Assembly: GCA_003833135.1 (NCBI GenBank)
Contig: QZLH01001193.1
Coordinates: 9,572-24,571, forward strand
Reading direction: 5' to 3'
Origin: Oehlia diaphana
Taxonomy: Eukaryota > Glomeromycota > Glomeromycetes > Glomerales > Glomeraceae
DNA: 15,000 bases
Positions 1-10,755 of this stretch are shown here, piece after piece. Below the pieces are notes generated by a model, which saw only the letters and a list, made by a program, of their open reading frames with translations, did not search any database and was not told the origin of the DNA. Each line of letters starts with the position of its first letter. Position 1 is the first letter of the stretch. The position numbers and the translations under genes are program-made.

Positions 1-2
1 GT

Positions 3-209
3 TATATTAAAAGAAATAAAAAATCATATGACGATCAATTTTATTCACATCAGCTGACATTGATCTATTATTTTTATGCACCTGGTGATTTGTACTTACA
101 CGATAAAGTTGGTTTTTTTGACGAAAAAGCCAAATTCCAGAAATTGGCGCATATGATTCGCAAAAAAGGAATTTTTAAGTTTTGTTTAGGTACAGTGTCA
201 AACTCCTGA
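3..209 (+). CDS. Possible 3' end of an unidentified protein gene (partial at left edge)
   Basis: One forward frame stays open from the window edge to a TGA at 207-209 (68 codons). Its composition looks protein-like, for example GFFDEKAKFQKLAHMIRKKG at about residues 38-57, with mixed Lys/Asp/Glu/Phe rather than low-complexity translation. Base composition is also slightly less AT-rich than the following 300 bases. There is no in-frame Met near the left edge, so if real it is the last exon or tail of a gene starting outside the window. I do not recognise the family. It could be a chance open stretch or a relic of a mobile element; 68 open codons in such AT-rich DNA is suggestive, not decisive. 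Confidence 0.25.
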   Translation, partial: YIKRNKKSYDDQFYSHQLTLIYYFYAPGDLYLHDKVGFFDEKAKFQKLAHMIRKKGIFKFCLGTVSNS

Positions 210-624
210 TTTTTGCAAAATATTTGGGGTATTATGGTTCGCAATATATGGTATTTATTTTAAGTTAAAAAAGATATTCCCATTTTTTGGTTTAAAAACA
301 TTCATATAATCAATAAATTTAGCCAATTAAAACACTTAAAAAATCATATGATAATAAAATAATTTTATATTGAAATATGATTGATTTTTTAATTTTTATT
401 TATAGAATATCACCGAACTGCGAAATTTATTATCTGATAATTAATATATAAATATATTATGTTTTTTCAAATATTGATTATTTCTAAAATTATATAATCC
501 GGTCAAAATAATTATATATAGATATACCAAAAAGTAATTGATTTACTATGTTTATTTAGTTATTTAATAACATTAAAAAGTTAATTTTGTGGCGATAACT
601 GAAGATTATATTGTGTCTATATTA

Positions 625-739
625 GGTACTATTGTTTGTAGTGTTATGTAGTACTATTGTGTACTTGTGGCAATCGTGGCGACTTATGTGGCTGTTCTGT
701 ATTAGTATAAGCATATGAATAATGTAGAACAATAGTACC
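625..739. repeat. Short segment bounded by 12-bp perfect inverted repeats
   Basis: GGTACTATTGTT at 625-636 is the exact reverse complement of AACAATAGTACC at 728-739. A second direct copy of the core GTACTATTGT lies inside at 651-660. The layout (about 115 bp, terminal inverted repeats, no coding potential) resembles a small non-autonomous MITE-like element, but no convincing target-site duplication flanks it. It could equally be a chance or structural repeat. Confidence 0.3.
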
Positions 740-849
740 TTTTGAACAAAGACTGGCATTATAAGCTAAAATTTAATAATGATAAAATAAACCTTTACGC
801 TATCTATTGATCAAATATTCGCATATTCCGCATGAAAATTGTAAAAAAA

Positions 850-985
850 ATGCCATACATGGAAAACAGTGCAACGAACTGTTTGTGCCAACTGCCAAAC
901 CGCCTAAACCTCACCTATCTCGCTTGCAATAAGCTTCTTCTATGCCGAGTCCTTTGTGATTTATGGCCTTGCAAATTTTTGCATT
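850..985. other. GC-elevated island, possible repeat relic
   Basis: Within AT-rich spacer this block is clearly richer in G+C than its neighbours on both sides. A forward frame is open at 832-1023 but translates to a Cys/Leu-rich product that I do not recognise. The reverse strand also has short open stretches broken by stops. The abrupt composition change suggests a degraded insertion or mobile-element fragment rather than promoter DNA. This is inference only. Confidence 0.25.
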
Positions 986-1231
986 CCAATATGTTTTTAC
1001 CTGTCATTAATTTAAACTATTAGTTTTTTGATTTAAAATTTTTACCATCTGCTCTTCAATTTTGTAAATATTTTCAATTTTGGTCTTTTAAACAATTCCG
1101 CCAAGTGTAATTTTTTTGAATTCTTTTAAAGTCCCATAAATTTAACTTCATCTGGTTTATTAGTTTGGGCTTTTAGGCCCGCTGTCTTATTTTTTTTTTA
1201 CATAAATACTTTGTTATAAAACAAAGTCATC

Positions 1232-4200
1232 ATGGGAGGTGGTGGAAATATTAAAGTAGTTGTTCGATGTCGACCTTTGAATTCTAGAGGTAAATAAAAT
1301 TAGGGTGCATTTATACATTTGAGAATTTTTATTTATATTTTTATTCTTTGACGATTTAATTAGAAATTGCCCGGGGGGCAAAATGTCTCATTAGAATGGA
1401 GGGAAATCAAACGTTTATTACCAGGCCAGATTCAAATGACCCTGGAAATTCTAAAGCTGCTAAACGAGATGGAGTTGAAGATGTGAAATCGTTTACGTTT
1501 GATAAATCATATTGGTCTTTTGATAAGAATGATCCAAATTATGCTACTCAAGCAATGTTATATAACGATCTCGGTGAAGAACTTCTCGACCACGCTTTTG
1601 AAGGGTACAATACATGTATTTTTGCCTGTAAGTCGCTATACAATTTATTAAATATAGTCAAAATGCTGTTTTGAATAAACGTAATAACTATCATTGAATT
1701 TATACTTTAGACGGTCAAACTGGCGCAGGGAAATCTTATTCTATGGTGTGTACTGCAAAATATTACATGCATAAGTTAAAAACTTTTATTAATTTTTCTA
1801 ATATTACATGAAAAGATGGGTTATGGAGAAGAGAAAGGCATTATACCTCTCACCTGTTGTGAATTATTTAACCGCATAAATAATAACCAAGATCCTAATC
1901 TCACATATCAAGTACAAGTCTCTTATATTGAAATTTACAATGAGCGGGTTAGAGACTTATTAAACCCTAAAAACAAAGGCAATCTTAAAGTCAGAGAACA
2001 TCCGGCTTTAGGTCCATATGTAGAAGATTTGTCAAAGCTAATAGTTAACTCTTTTAATGATATTGAGAATTTAATGGACGAGGGTAACAAGGTAAAATTT
2101 GAAATCATTTAATGATATGAATAATTTAAGTACCTAAAAATTATTAATTATTAGGCAAGAACAGTAGCTGCAACCAATATGAATGAAACATCAAGTCGGT
2201 CGCATGCTGTATTTACCCTATTAGTAACACAGAAAAGGCATGACACTCAAACAAATATGGACACTGAGAAAGTAGCTCGCATTAGGTAAATTAATTGTTA
2301 TATATTTTATTTTAATTCATTTAAATTATTAACGTTTTCATAAATTGTATATTAGTCTTGTGGATTTGGCTGGTTCAGAACGTGCTAATTCAACTGGTGC
2401 AACTGGAACTCGGCTAAAAGAAGGAGCAAACATCAACAAATCACTAACAACATTGGGTAAAGTTATTGCCTCTTTAGCTGAACAGTCGTCTGGCGATAAA
2501 AAAAAGGGCAAGAAAGAAGTTTTTGTCCCATATAGAGATTCTGTATGTTATTTTCATAACTAATGATCTAATTTGTCGTTGAGAATTTTTATTTAACTAT
2601 ATTAATGCATTTTTTTTTTAATCAAATTTTAAATATGTTACATTCAGGTTTTAACTTGGTTGTTGAAAGACAGTTTAGGTGGTAACTCTAAAACCGCCAT
2701 GATTGCTGCCATTTCTGCAGCTGATTATGATGAAACGCTTAGTACCTTACGTTACGCTGATGCAGCTAAACGTATTAAGAACAAAGCTGTTGTTAACGAA
2801 GATCCCAATGCAAGACTCATTCGTGAACTCAAAGAAGAATTACAGATGTTGCGTAGTAAACTTGGCGGCGATGCCTCTTATGATTCAAGTGAACCTTATG
2901 ATCCCAGTATTCCTCCTTCTCAACAAGTTGTTGTACTTCAAGATAGAAACGGAAATACTATAAAGAAGACAAAAGAGGAATTAATCGATCAAATTCAAGC
3001 TTCTGAAAAATTAATGGATGAAGTTAATGAATCTTGGGCGGAAAAAATACGAAAAACCGAAGAAATCCAAAAAGAACGTGAAAAGACATTGGAAGAACTT
3101 GGTATTATGGTTGAAAAGAATGCTGTTGGCGTACATCCTCCTAAGAAAGTACCGCATCTTGTCAATCTCAATGAAGATCCTCTCATGTCAGAATGCTTGG
3201 TTTACCAAATAAAACCTGGAAAAACACGAATTGGTCGCCTTGAGTCTGATACTCATTCTGATATACGTTTAAGTGGTGAGAATATAATAGATGAGCATTG
3301 TTATTTTGAAAATATAGATGGAGTTGTTACGCTGCATCCTCACGAAGACAGTACGACAATGGTAAATGGCATGCGTATTAATAAACCTAAGAAATTGAAA
3401 TCTGGGTTTCGTATCATTCTTGGAGATTTCCATGTGTTCCGTTTTAATAATCCTGAAGAAGTTAGGCGTGAACGAGCGAAATCGAAACAACTCAGCATAA
3501 GTATTAGTGGACCAATAACTCCAAATGGAAATGGAGAGGATAGCGCTAAAGCACCAGATTCTCCTACATCTACAGCTTCTTTGATGTCAGAAGCGGTCAT
3601 AGATTGGAACTTTGCAAGGAGAGAAGTAGCAATTAATTGTTTAAACTCCGGAACTGATACTAACTTAAATACGCTCGGAACTTTACCAGACGAATATTTA
3701 CATAGGTTGATGGATGATCTAAAAAAAATTCAAAGTGCTAGGAGAACTCGACCTGATAGCAGAAGTAGTGATTTTGATGATAGCTCTAATGATGAAATAT
3801 ACTCCCAGGATATACCAGCTGAATTAGAAAATAAACTTAAAGTAGTTAAGGATGAAATGCAGCAACAACTTGATTTGCAAAAACAGGAATATAGGGAGAA
3901 GTTAGATGAATTAGAAAAATCAACCCTTGAAGCTGATGAATTAAAAGCCGAGAAAGCGCAATTACAAGAAAAACTTGACATGATTCAAAAAGAAATGCAA
4001 ATGATTCAAGCTCAGGATCAACGCAAAGAGAAAAGATCGTCTCAATCTCCCCATGAAGGATACAACTCAGCGCCTGATCCTCCTTATACTGAAGAAGAAT
4101 TACGTTTAATTCATATGGCCCTCAAGAAATGGAAACGTCAGAGATTCGTACAAATGGCCGAAACAATTCTTAGTAATGCAGTAATATTGAAAGAAGCCAA

Positions 4201-6922
4201 TGTTATAAGTAAAGAACTTGAAAAAAAAATTCTTTATCAATTTACTATTATAGAAGATGAGCCCTACACTAATCCAGTATCATTATGGGAAAGCACAAGT
4301 GCACTTAACCAATTTTATAACAACGAGGATTCATCACTGCATGCCTCTAAAAAGCCTTGTGTTGGAGTTAAGGTTATTGACACAAAGAACGATGTTGTTT
4401 ATGTATGGTCTCTTGACAAGCTTAAAGCTCGTTTACAAAAAATGCGTAATTTATATAATTTTATTGACCGTCCCCAATATAGTAAACATTTCAATTGGGA
4501 AGATCCATTTTATGAAAATCCTTGTCCAAGCTTCACCTTCATTGGCAGTGCTAGCGTAGGATTAACATCTTTACTTATGAAAACTGAATATGAACAAAAT
4601 GCACCTGTAGTTTGCAGATACTCCGGCAAAGTTTATGGGTATTGTAAAGTGCATATTAAATTCCTGACTGATTTTGAGGATACAACTTCAAAAGATCCAC
4701 AAGCCATTGATAAACAAAAGGAAATTTCTACAAAATTATCAATTGGTAGCCAAGTAGTTTTTGAAGTAACAATTTTGGAACTCACTGGCATAAAAGAATC
4801 ACAATTCAGCCAAGTTCATGTACAGTTTAAGTTATCCTCCTTCGGTAATGTTCATCCTTTAACACAAAGCGAACATATATATGCGACAGATCCTGTAAGT
4901 GAATTCGGAAATAATCCAATTACTTATAATTATGAAAAAACTTTAAAGATGGTTGTTTCTCCTGCAATGATGGAAGTTCTTACCAGTGGCACGTTGACAT
5001 TCGAAGTATTCGGTCATGCAAAACGTTGTATATTGGAGGATATGGAGCGGTGGGATGGTCATAACGAGCGACCACTTCATCGTAGTGTCAATGGAAACGG
5101 TTTATCTGAAACTTCAACTTCTAGAGAACGACGTTCTGAGGATGAATTAGTCGCTGAGGAAAAACATGATGTAGTGGCCTGGGTTCAAGTTTGTGAACTT
5201 GCTCCAACGGGAGAGTATGTACCGGTACAAGTTCTGTCTCAAAATCCTCTAGATCCCGGTGCTTTCTTTTTACGACAAGGTTTACAACGACGTATTATAC
5301 TTACATTAACACATAATTCTGGTCAGCAATTTCCTTGGAGTAAAATCACAAAGATGGAAATAGGACGAGTTCGATTATTAGATGGAAAAGGAAGATTATC
5401 TGAATCACCAGTACAAAATGATATACAAATGAACCTGTTGCCGGCTCAAAATCCTCAATTTAATGCAGATGGCACTAGCGTGATAATTGCTAAAGCTTCA
5501 TGGGACAGTACGCTTCATGATTCTATATTTCTTAATAGGACTACCCAATCAAATAGTCGTGTTTTATTAGGTTTAAATTGGCATGTTGAAGCTGAAAAAT
5601 GTGTTGAACCAATTTCTTTCCATATGGATATTGCAGTGCAAATCCAAGGTCGTGAAGCTCGACCACCATCAAAGTTAATTCAATTGTTAAATCAATCGAA
5701 GGTTTTATTGAAAACCAGTGGTCTATTCTCAGTAGTTCTTAAGCCACCCATGACTCGTAAAATTTCTGAACTATGGAGATTAAATACAGCTAATAAATAT
5801 GTTCGTGGTGAAGAATTTTTGGGTAATTGGAAACCTCGTGGGGTATCACTTGTTAAGGACTATAAAACAATTAGCGAACGTATTCGTAGGTTAGAAGCCG
5901 TCGAATGTACGAAGCAAGTTCTTGCTTTACACGGAGCACGCAAAGGATCTTATGAAAAACCTGAAAGTTGTTCTAACTCTGATGATTTGGCTAAAAAAGC
6001 TGTTACACTTTGGAATAAAAAGTGGGGTATAAATAAAGAGGTTTTTATCCGTATTATATTATGATTCAACTTAATATAAGTATAAAAGAGAATTCTAATT
6101 GAACGTTCATTATAATAAATAGATTGTCATAAATCAAGAACCTCCTCTTTCGGGACCGCATCAAGACACAGATTCTTGGAAAACCACCAAACCATCTAAA
6201 TTGGTTGCACAAGTTCGAATGGTTGCCAAAACGTATGTATATTTTATTAAACCACTTTTTGTTTTAAACCTAATTATTAATTATCACACTTTATTTACGT
6301 AGAGATACAATAACCAAAAAGGGTCATTTACTTACACCGGAAAACGCGGGAGAAAATTGGGTAAAGCGTTGGTTTGTCTTGAGAAGGTACGTTATTTAAT
6401 TTATATAATCTTATCTTCACGACATTATCCAATTTAAGTTTATATTCTCGGTTTTATTAGACCGTACCTCTTTATCTATGAGTCTCAAAAAGAAACGGTA
6501 GAGCAAGGTGTCATTAATCTCTCATCGGTTAGAGTTGATTATCAAAAATGTACAGAGGAAATGTTACAGGTTCATATTTTTTCTTTTTCTTTTTTTTTTT
6601 TTGTGGTTCTTTAATCATTCTCTTACAATACCTATACACAATATTTTATCTACTAGCGACAAAATGTATTTGCAATATATACGAATAATAATTCATATAT
6701 GCTGCAAGCTTCTACAAAGCAGGAGATGGGTGACTGGATTTCAAAGGTATCAATCGCGACACAATCGCAACAATTTGTTGCAAATGATATTATCATTTCG
6801 GCTACTGGAGATTAGGATAATTCTTACTTAGACCTCGTTTTCATTTACGTCAGATTGATCAATTTTATCAAATCGATGCGTTGGACCTAAAAAGTAAAAC
6901 TCCTTCGATGGACAAAGAGTAA
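1232..6922 (+). CDS. Kinesin-3 motor protein, Unc104/KIF1A type (12 exons, complete)
   Basis: Plus-end-directed microtubule motor; in fungi this subfamily carries endosomes and vesicles. Exons: 1232-1289, 1364-1627, 1711-1745, 1816-2091, 2155-2285, 2356-2542, 2648-6040, 6123-6232, 6303-6386, 6461-6569, 6657-6746, 6854-6922; all introns are GT-AG and the frame holds throughout (1601 aa). The start [15 protein letters not shown] is typical of the family. Motor: P-loop GQTGAGKS (109-116), switch I NETSSRSH (221-228), switch II DLAGSER (258-264), lysine-rich K-loop KKKGKK (303-308), neck coil at about 372-390. Then FHA domain (about 491-590, with GKTRIGR, DEHC and VNGMRI), coiled coil (about 708-778), KIF1-type stalk segment (about 811-860), a further conserved region around [19 protein letters not shown] (about 1160-1300), and a lipid-binding PH domain (about 1490-1583) with the conserved helix Trp at 1576. 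Length matches KIF1A/Unc104. No catalytic motif is lost. The last two exons are the least certain. Confidence 0.93.
6747..6853 (+). other. Last kinesin intron, coding-capable if retained
   Basis: The GTATCA donor at 6747 follows GDWISK of the PH-domain helix, and the acceptor ACGTCAG at 6847-6853 sits behind a pyrimidine-rich tract. Splicing gives [16 protein letters not shown] and a stop at 6920-6922, and the helix continuation W-x-x-K-I-D looks natural. If the intron is retained, the frame stays open for 22 codons (starting [10 protein letters not shown]) to a TAG at 6813-6815. Both forms are 1601 aa. I prefer the spliced form; retention may be real or fortuitous. Confidence 0.6.
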
Positions 6923-7024
6923 ATAATTATAATTTTTTATTATGTAAAATTTGTATTAAAATCCTTTCACATTTGATAATTCACGATTATATACATATAT
7001 TTTTTTTTTTTTGTTATAATATAG

Positions 7025-7030
7025 AATAAA
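7025..7030 (+). promoter_or_regulatory. Candidate poly(A) signal of the kinesin gene
   Basis: AATAAA lies about 103 bases downstream of the kinesin stop codon, the first such hexamer after it. In AT-rich DNA this motif is common, so support comes mainly from position. Confidence 0.35.
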
Positions 7031-7433
7031 TTTGTAAACGTAGCCATCGATATTATTTTTTTGATTTAGACTGCTTTTGGTGGATTAAGTATATATATTA
7101 TTTATTTTATTTTACTTTATTTTTATTTTATTTTATTTATATGTATGAATGTATATGTCATCATACACAAAAAAGAAATTAATATAAAATCGGTACATTT
7201 ATTTACTTAGACTAATTTTTTCAAGTCGTAATAATTTTAAGGTTTAAAATTGTCCGGGCTGAAAATTTCGAATTTTACTATATGAAGATTAAAAATTAAT
7301 TACACATAACATATTATTTTTGAAAATGTGAATAAAAGTCATATGATAATTATGTATGGCATTATGTTGTATAGTACCTTATCTATTATCTATTCATGTG
7401 ATCTTAGAATAACTAACTTCCATTCACACGATA

Positions 7434-7448
7434 TTTGGCTACGCCAAA
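7434..7448. promoter_or_regulatory. Short perfect palindrome, possible dimer-binding site
   Basis: TTTGGC-TAC-GCCAAA is a perfect 6-bp inverted repeat with a 3-base centre, resembling a TTGGC(N)nGCCAA half-site pair. It lies about 560 bases upstream of the bHLH start codon. It could be a binding site for a dimeric transcription factor, but no factor can be named from the sequence alone. Confidence 0.25.
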
Positions 7449-7483
7449 AATAAAACTCAATGTGGTAATTGTGGTTATGGGCC

Positions 7484-7552
7484 GTAAGTACTCGTACACA
7501 ATTCCTACTGTGTCCACATGTTTAGCATTATGAACTCATGGCTTTTTTACAG
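7484..7552 (+). other. Candidate 5'-UTR intron of the bHLH gene
   Basis: A consensus donor GTAAGTA at 7484 and acceptor CTTTTTTACAG ending at 7552 enclose 69 bases, the same size as most coding introns in this window. The flanking reading frames are closed within a few codons, so it would be non-coding. A second acceptor-like site, TTTTTTTACTTGTAG ending at 7941, could serve the same or another leader intron. Confidence 0.35.
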
Positions 7553-7960
7553 ATACAGAACTTGATAACTAATATAGAATCTATTCAATATTTGATTTGA
7601 CAAGTCCCTCGTGGGGCAGTGTTGGGTATTTCAATCAACAAAAGGCCTAGAGTTCTTGCAAATGTTTTTTTCCCTTTCAGCTCATCACTGAGCCTTCATT
7701 TCATTATTTTTTTTTTTGTTTTCTGACATAGAATTTCTCGACCAACGTTAAGAAAACTAATAAATTTTTATTTATAAAATACGAAAGTTTACTTCTTTTT
7801 GTACCTTGTTTTTGAAAACTTTATCTTCGACAGGTTTATGTATGTTCAAATTAATTTTAAACCTAAACACTTTTAAAAAACTGACATCAATTTAACACCA
7901 ATATTTGTTAATATACATGTATATACTTTTTTTACTTGTAGCAAAAAAAGTATAGTACCA

Positions 7961-7994
7961 AAGCGATTTCGTTCGCGGCATAAGAAAATCGCTT
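7961..7994 (+). promoter_or_regulatory. Hairpin directly before the bHLH start codon
   Basis: AAGCGATTT (7961-7969) and AAATCGCTT (7986-7994) are exact reverse complements separated by 16 bases, ending 12 bases before the ATG at 8007. If transcribed, the stem would sit in the leader next to the start codon and could slow initiation. Whether it is in the mature mRNA is unknown. Confidence 0.35.
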
Positions 7995-8006
7995 ATAATA
8001 AGCGGG

Positions 8007-10095
8007 ATGTCGCCAACTCAAGCAATTCAGTTGCCAAGTCCGCATCAGATTTTGAACCAAAATTACGAACAATCTAATAATTCTATAACATCGTCTTATC
8101 ATAGTAACGGCTCTAGTTCTTCTAACAATACGTCTTCAAATAACCACTCAATAATTCAAAGTAAGTTAATTTACAGATAGTAATGTTCGACTTTAAAAAA
8201 CTATAAAAAATATAATTAATGCTTTGTGTTAAAAATAAGATTCAATATATTTATTTGTATAAGTCATAGGTATAAATATTTAAACGCATTGAGATAAAAT
8301 TTAAAACAATCAGCTAATCATGACTGCCAAATTCTAGCTTATTTAATCAAAAATTAATAAATTTTTTGATTACTAATTAAAAGATACACAGTATACGTCT
8401 CCACCAAAACCTACTTTGAATCGCCCGCATTCCCCATCACCATTGTCTATGGAAGCTCCTATGTTGGAATCCAAATATTCTTTTCCTAACCCGACTCCGC
8501 CTCATGACACAAATAATAATATGTCATACAAATCGTCACCAACCGACCAAAATAATATGACACCTTCTCCCTCTATTCCTTCACCGACCACAGAACCATT
8601 TACTTCTCGTTCACTTGCTCCTCTAGAACCTCAACATTCCGCTATACCACCTTATTTGACCGCACAAAGACGTGGTTCAATTACCGATCCTTCACTTCAT
8701 TTATCTGTTCCAAATCCAGAATTGGCTCGACAGTATTCGCAACCTGACATTAACTTTCCATCTACAGGCACAATCTCTTCTGAGCGTCGTGGATCATTTG
8801 TGACAGATCAATATCCACCTTCCCCTTCATCATCTCTTTCACGTCCATCTTCAGTTAAAAGTGAGCAATCTTTTTCACCGATGGAAACTCGTAAACTTAG
8901 AGACGCATTACCATCTATTAGTGCTAGTGCAAGTCCTATCAAGGATGGGTTTCCTGGTCCATTAATGAATCCAGCGTTTCAAGCACAACTACAACCACGA
9001 CGCCATTCTATTGCTGTTGGTGAAGTAGTTTCTCCATTAAAACGAAAGAATGTTATCAATGTCCCGGCACCAAGTCATCCAATGAATCCAGATGATTATC
9101 CCGTAAAACGACGAGAATCTGTTGGAGATCCAAATATACAGCGTTTATCACTTTATGATCGTAGGAATTCTTACTCTGCTCCATCTAGTCCACCAGCTCC
9201 TCCATCATCTTTTATTTCGTCAAATAGCCCGTTGCCAAAACTTAATGTTCAAGATGTAAACACAAGTTTACAATCTCATGCTGAATCATGTTCTATTCAT
9301 CCTCAGTATAATGATAATGTTTCTGATCATCCAGTATCAAGCAGTGTATCACAAACTCATCTCTCTGAACATAATGATCCTCCACTTGCATATACTCCTT
9401 TCAGTAACCCTCGTTTATCTCAAATTGTACAAGAAGAAGTTAGTGCTCCTATATTAGCTCGTCGCGCTTCAATGCCAGTAATGACCTTTCCCTCTCGATT
9501 CTCCGATCCTATACAACAAGATGGTACTATGCCGATGGACGTTGACCGTTATCGTGCGCAAGTTTATCCATCTCATCATCATTCATACCATCCTTATGCC
9601 TATGATTATCCGGGATATATTCAACAACCGGCTCCTGTAAAGGAAACCCCATATTCTCGTTCTCCTGAATTGAGGATATCACACAAACTGGCTGAGCGTA
9701 AAAGAAGAAAGGAAATGAAAGAACTTTTTGACGAACTTAGAGATTCATTACCGGTAGATAAAAGCTTAAAGACAAGCAAGTGGGAAATTTTGAGTAAAGG
9801 TGCGTAAAAATTCTTTCATTATTTTATTATTAAATTTAAAATGTTTTAATTTTTCTTTTCTTTTTTAGCCGTTGAATTCATCAATACTCTCAAACATAAT
9901 CAAGATGAAATGGCTAAAGAAGTTGAATCATTGAGGCAACAACTCGGTGTATTAAAAGGATGTAGCAACAGGTAAGATTATTTAAAATATATATTTTTTT
10001 TCTTTTTCTTTGTGAATATTGCAAGTATATCTTACATATATACAATTTTATATTAACTTTCTAGTGAAACAGACACACCATCCACGACATCTTAA
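8007..10095 (+). CDS. bHLH transcription factor with disordered Ser/Pro-rich N-terminus (4 exons)
   Basis: Exons 8007-8160, 8384-9799, 9869-9971 and 10065-10095 join in frame to 567 aa, ending at TAA 10093-10095. The ATG at 8007 is the first in a frame opened by a TAG at 7953. Residues 1-475 are low-complexity Ser/Pro/Asn with six R-R-x-S motifs (serines 150, 189, 260, 297, 314, 414) and several basic patches. The bHLH domain is at about 482-533: the basic region [17 protein letters not shown] has His485, Glu489 and Arg493, the triad of E-box (CANNTG) binding group B proteins; helix 1 runs to Pro508, then a short loop, then helix 2 [17 protein letters not shown], split by an intron at Ala524. 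A short coil (534-553) follows, possibly extending the dimer. It most resembles fungal bHLH proteins of the S. pombe Esc1 kind, from memory. Nuclear location is inferred. Target genes are unknown. Confidence 0.9.
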
Positions 10096-10187
10096 GTTTG
10101 TGGTAAAATTCTTATTTTCTTTGGAATTGGGATAAATTGAAACAAACAGGTTTTTATTTATTACTATTATTTTACTTCCCAGAGAAA

Positions 10188-10193
10188 ATAAAT
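10188..10193 (+). promoter_or_regulatory. Candidate poly(A) signal of the bHLH gene
   Basis: AATAAA lies 93 bases past the bHLH stop codon, and its distance is similar to that of the candidate signal of the kinesin gene. Support is positional only. Confidence 0.35.
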
Positions 10194-10267
10194 GTACTAT
10201 TATCATTGGTTGGTAGTATAATATTACACTATTTGTATCATAATTTTTCTCGTTAAAAAAAAAAAAT

Positions 10268-10318
10268 TATATATATATATACACATATATATGGTACGTT
10301 TTTATTATATATATATAT
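10268..10318. repeat. TA/CA microsatellite
   Basis: Two runs of alternating TA, with a few CA steps, separated by about 15 bases of mixed sequence. It is non-coding and probably length-variable between strains. Confidence 0.8.
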
Positions 10319-10740
10319 TTCTTTGTACATTCTATTCTTTTTTTTTATTTCCCCATTTAACTTTATCCCAGTTCTATATATTTCCCATCCCTTACCTTCA
10401 GAATGTAATTACTTTTGTTTTTTTAATACATTTTTTTTCTTTCTTTCTTTGTTTACGGATCATTAATTTAGATAAAAAGATTTCGTTGTCTTATTTTTTT
10501 TTTTTCATTTGAAATGAACATTTTAACATATCATAAATGATTATATTTCCATCCAAGTTTACCTTTTGTCGTTATTTATTATTAGAGGATAAGTCGCTAT
10601 TAAATTATTTATTATGTTAACTTGGCTAAATAAAAAAGCAGCAAAACAAAACAAAAAAAAAATATGAAATCGTTTAATGAATTTTATTTTTAATAACATA
10701 AATAAGAAAAATGAATATCTTTCAATAAATAATACATCAT

Positions 10741-10755
10741 TAGTCCGAAGGACTA
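10741..10755. repeat. Perfect short hairpin
   Basis: TAGTCC-GAA-GGACTA forms a 6-bp stem with a 3-base loop. It lies in spacer about 650 bases after the bHLH stop. No function can be assigned; it may be a relic of a structured or mobile sequence. Confidence 0.3.

Larger units (their letters stand above)
210..1231. other. AT-rich spacer and 5' flank of the kinesin gene
   Basis: No gene could be supported here. The stretch from 210 to 590 is extremely AT-rich with many stops in all frames. It also holds a small inverted-repeat unit (625-739) and a GC-elevated island (about 850-985), described separately. A run of T at 1190-1199 lies about 30 bases before the kinesin start codon. The promoter of the kinesin gene must lie here, but I see no TATA box or other element that I would place with confidence. 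Confidence 0.5.
6923..8006. other. Kinesin 3' flank and bHLH gene 5' flank
   Basis: No coding region is supported. An AATAAA at 7025-7030, about 100 bases past the kinesin stop, is a plausible poly(A) signal. A low-complexity TA/TTTTA tract follows (about 7089-7140). From about 7340 the composition is less extreme, and the stretch carries a short palindrome, a well-formed candidate intron and a hairpin close to the bHLH start codon, all listed separately. The bHLH promoter probably lies between about 7150 and 7450. Confidence 0.5.

Noticed and set aside
832..1023. 63-codon forward frame
   Set aside because: It is Cys/Leu-rich without family resemblance, and it extends into AT spacer. Kept only as part of the GC-elevated island.
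2995..3981. Minus-strand open frames of 60-90 codons inside the kinesin gene
   Set aside because: They lie antisense to a large exon with clear motor, FHA and coiled-coil coding. They are Ser/Phe-rich mirror translations without recognisable domains.
6508..6831. 107-codon forward frame
   Set aside because: It crosses the intron at 6570-6656 in a frame other than that of the PH domain; its FFLFLFFF stretch is intron polypyrimidine.
10291..10512. 73-codon forward frame in the bHLH 3' flank
   Set aside because: It is translated T-rich low complexity (Phe/Ile/Tyr runs) beginning in a TA microsatellite.
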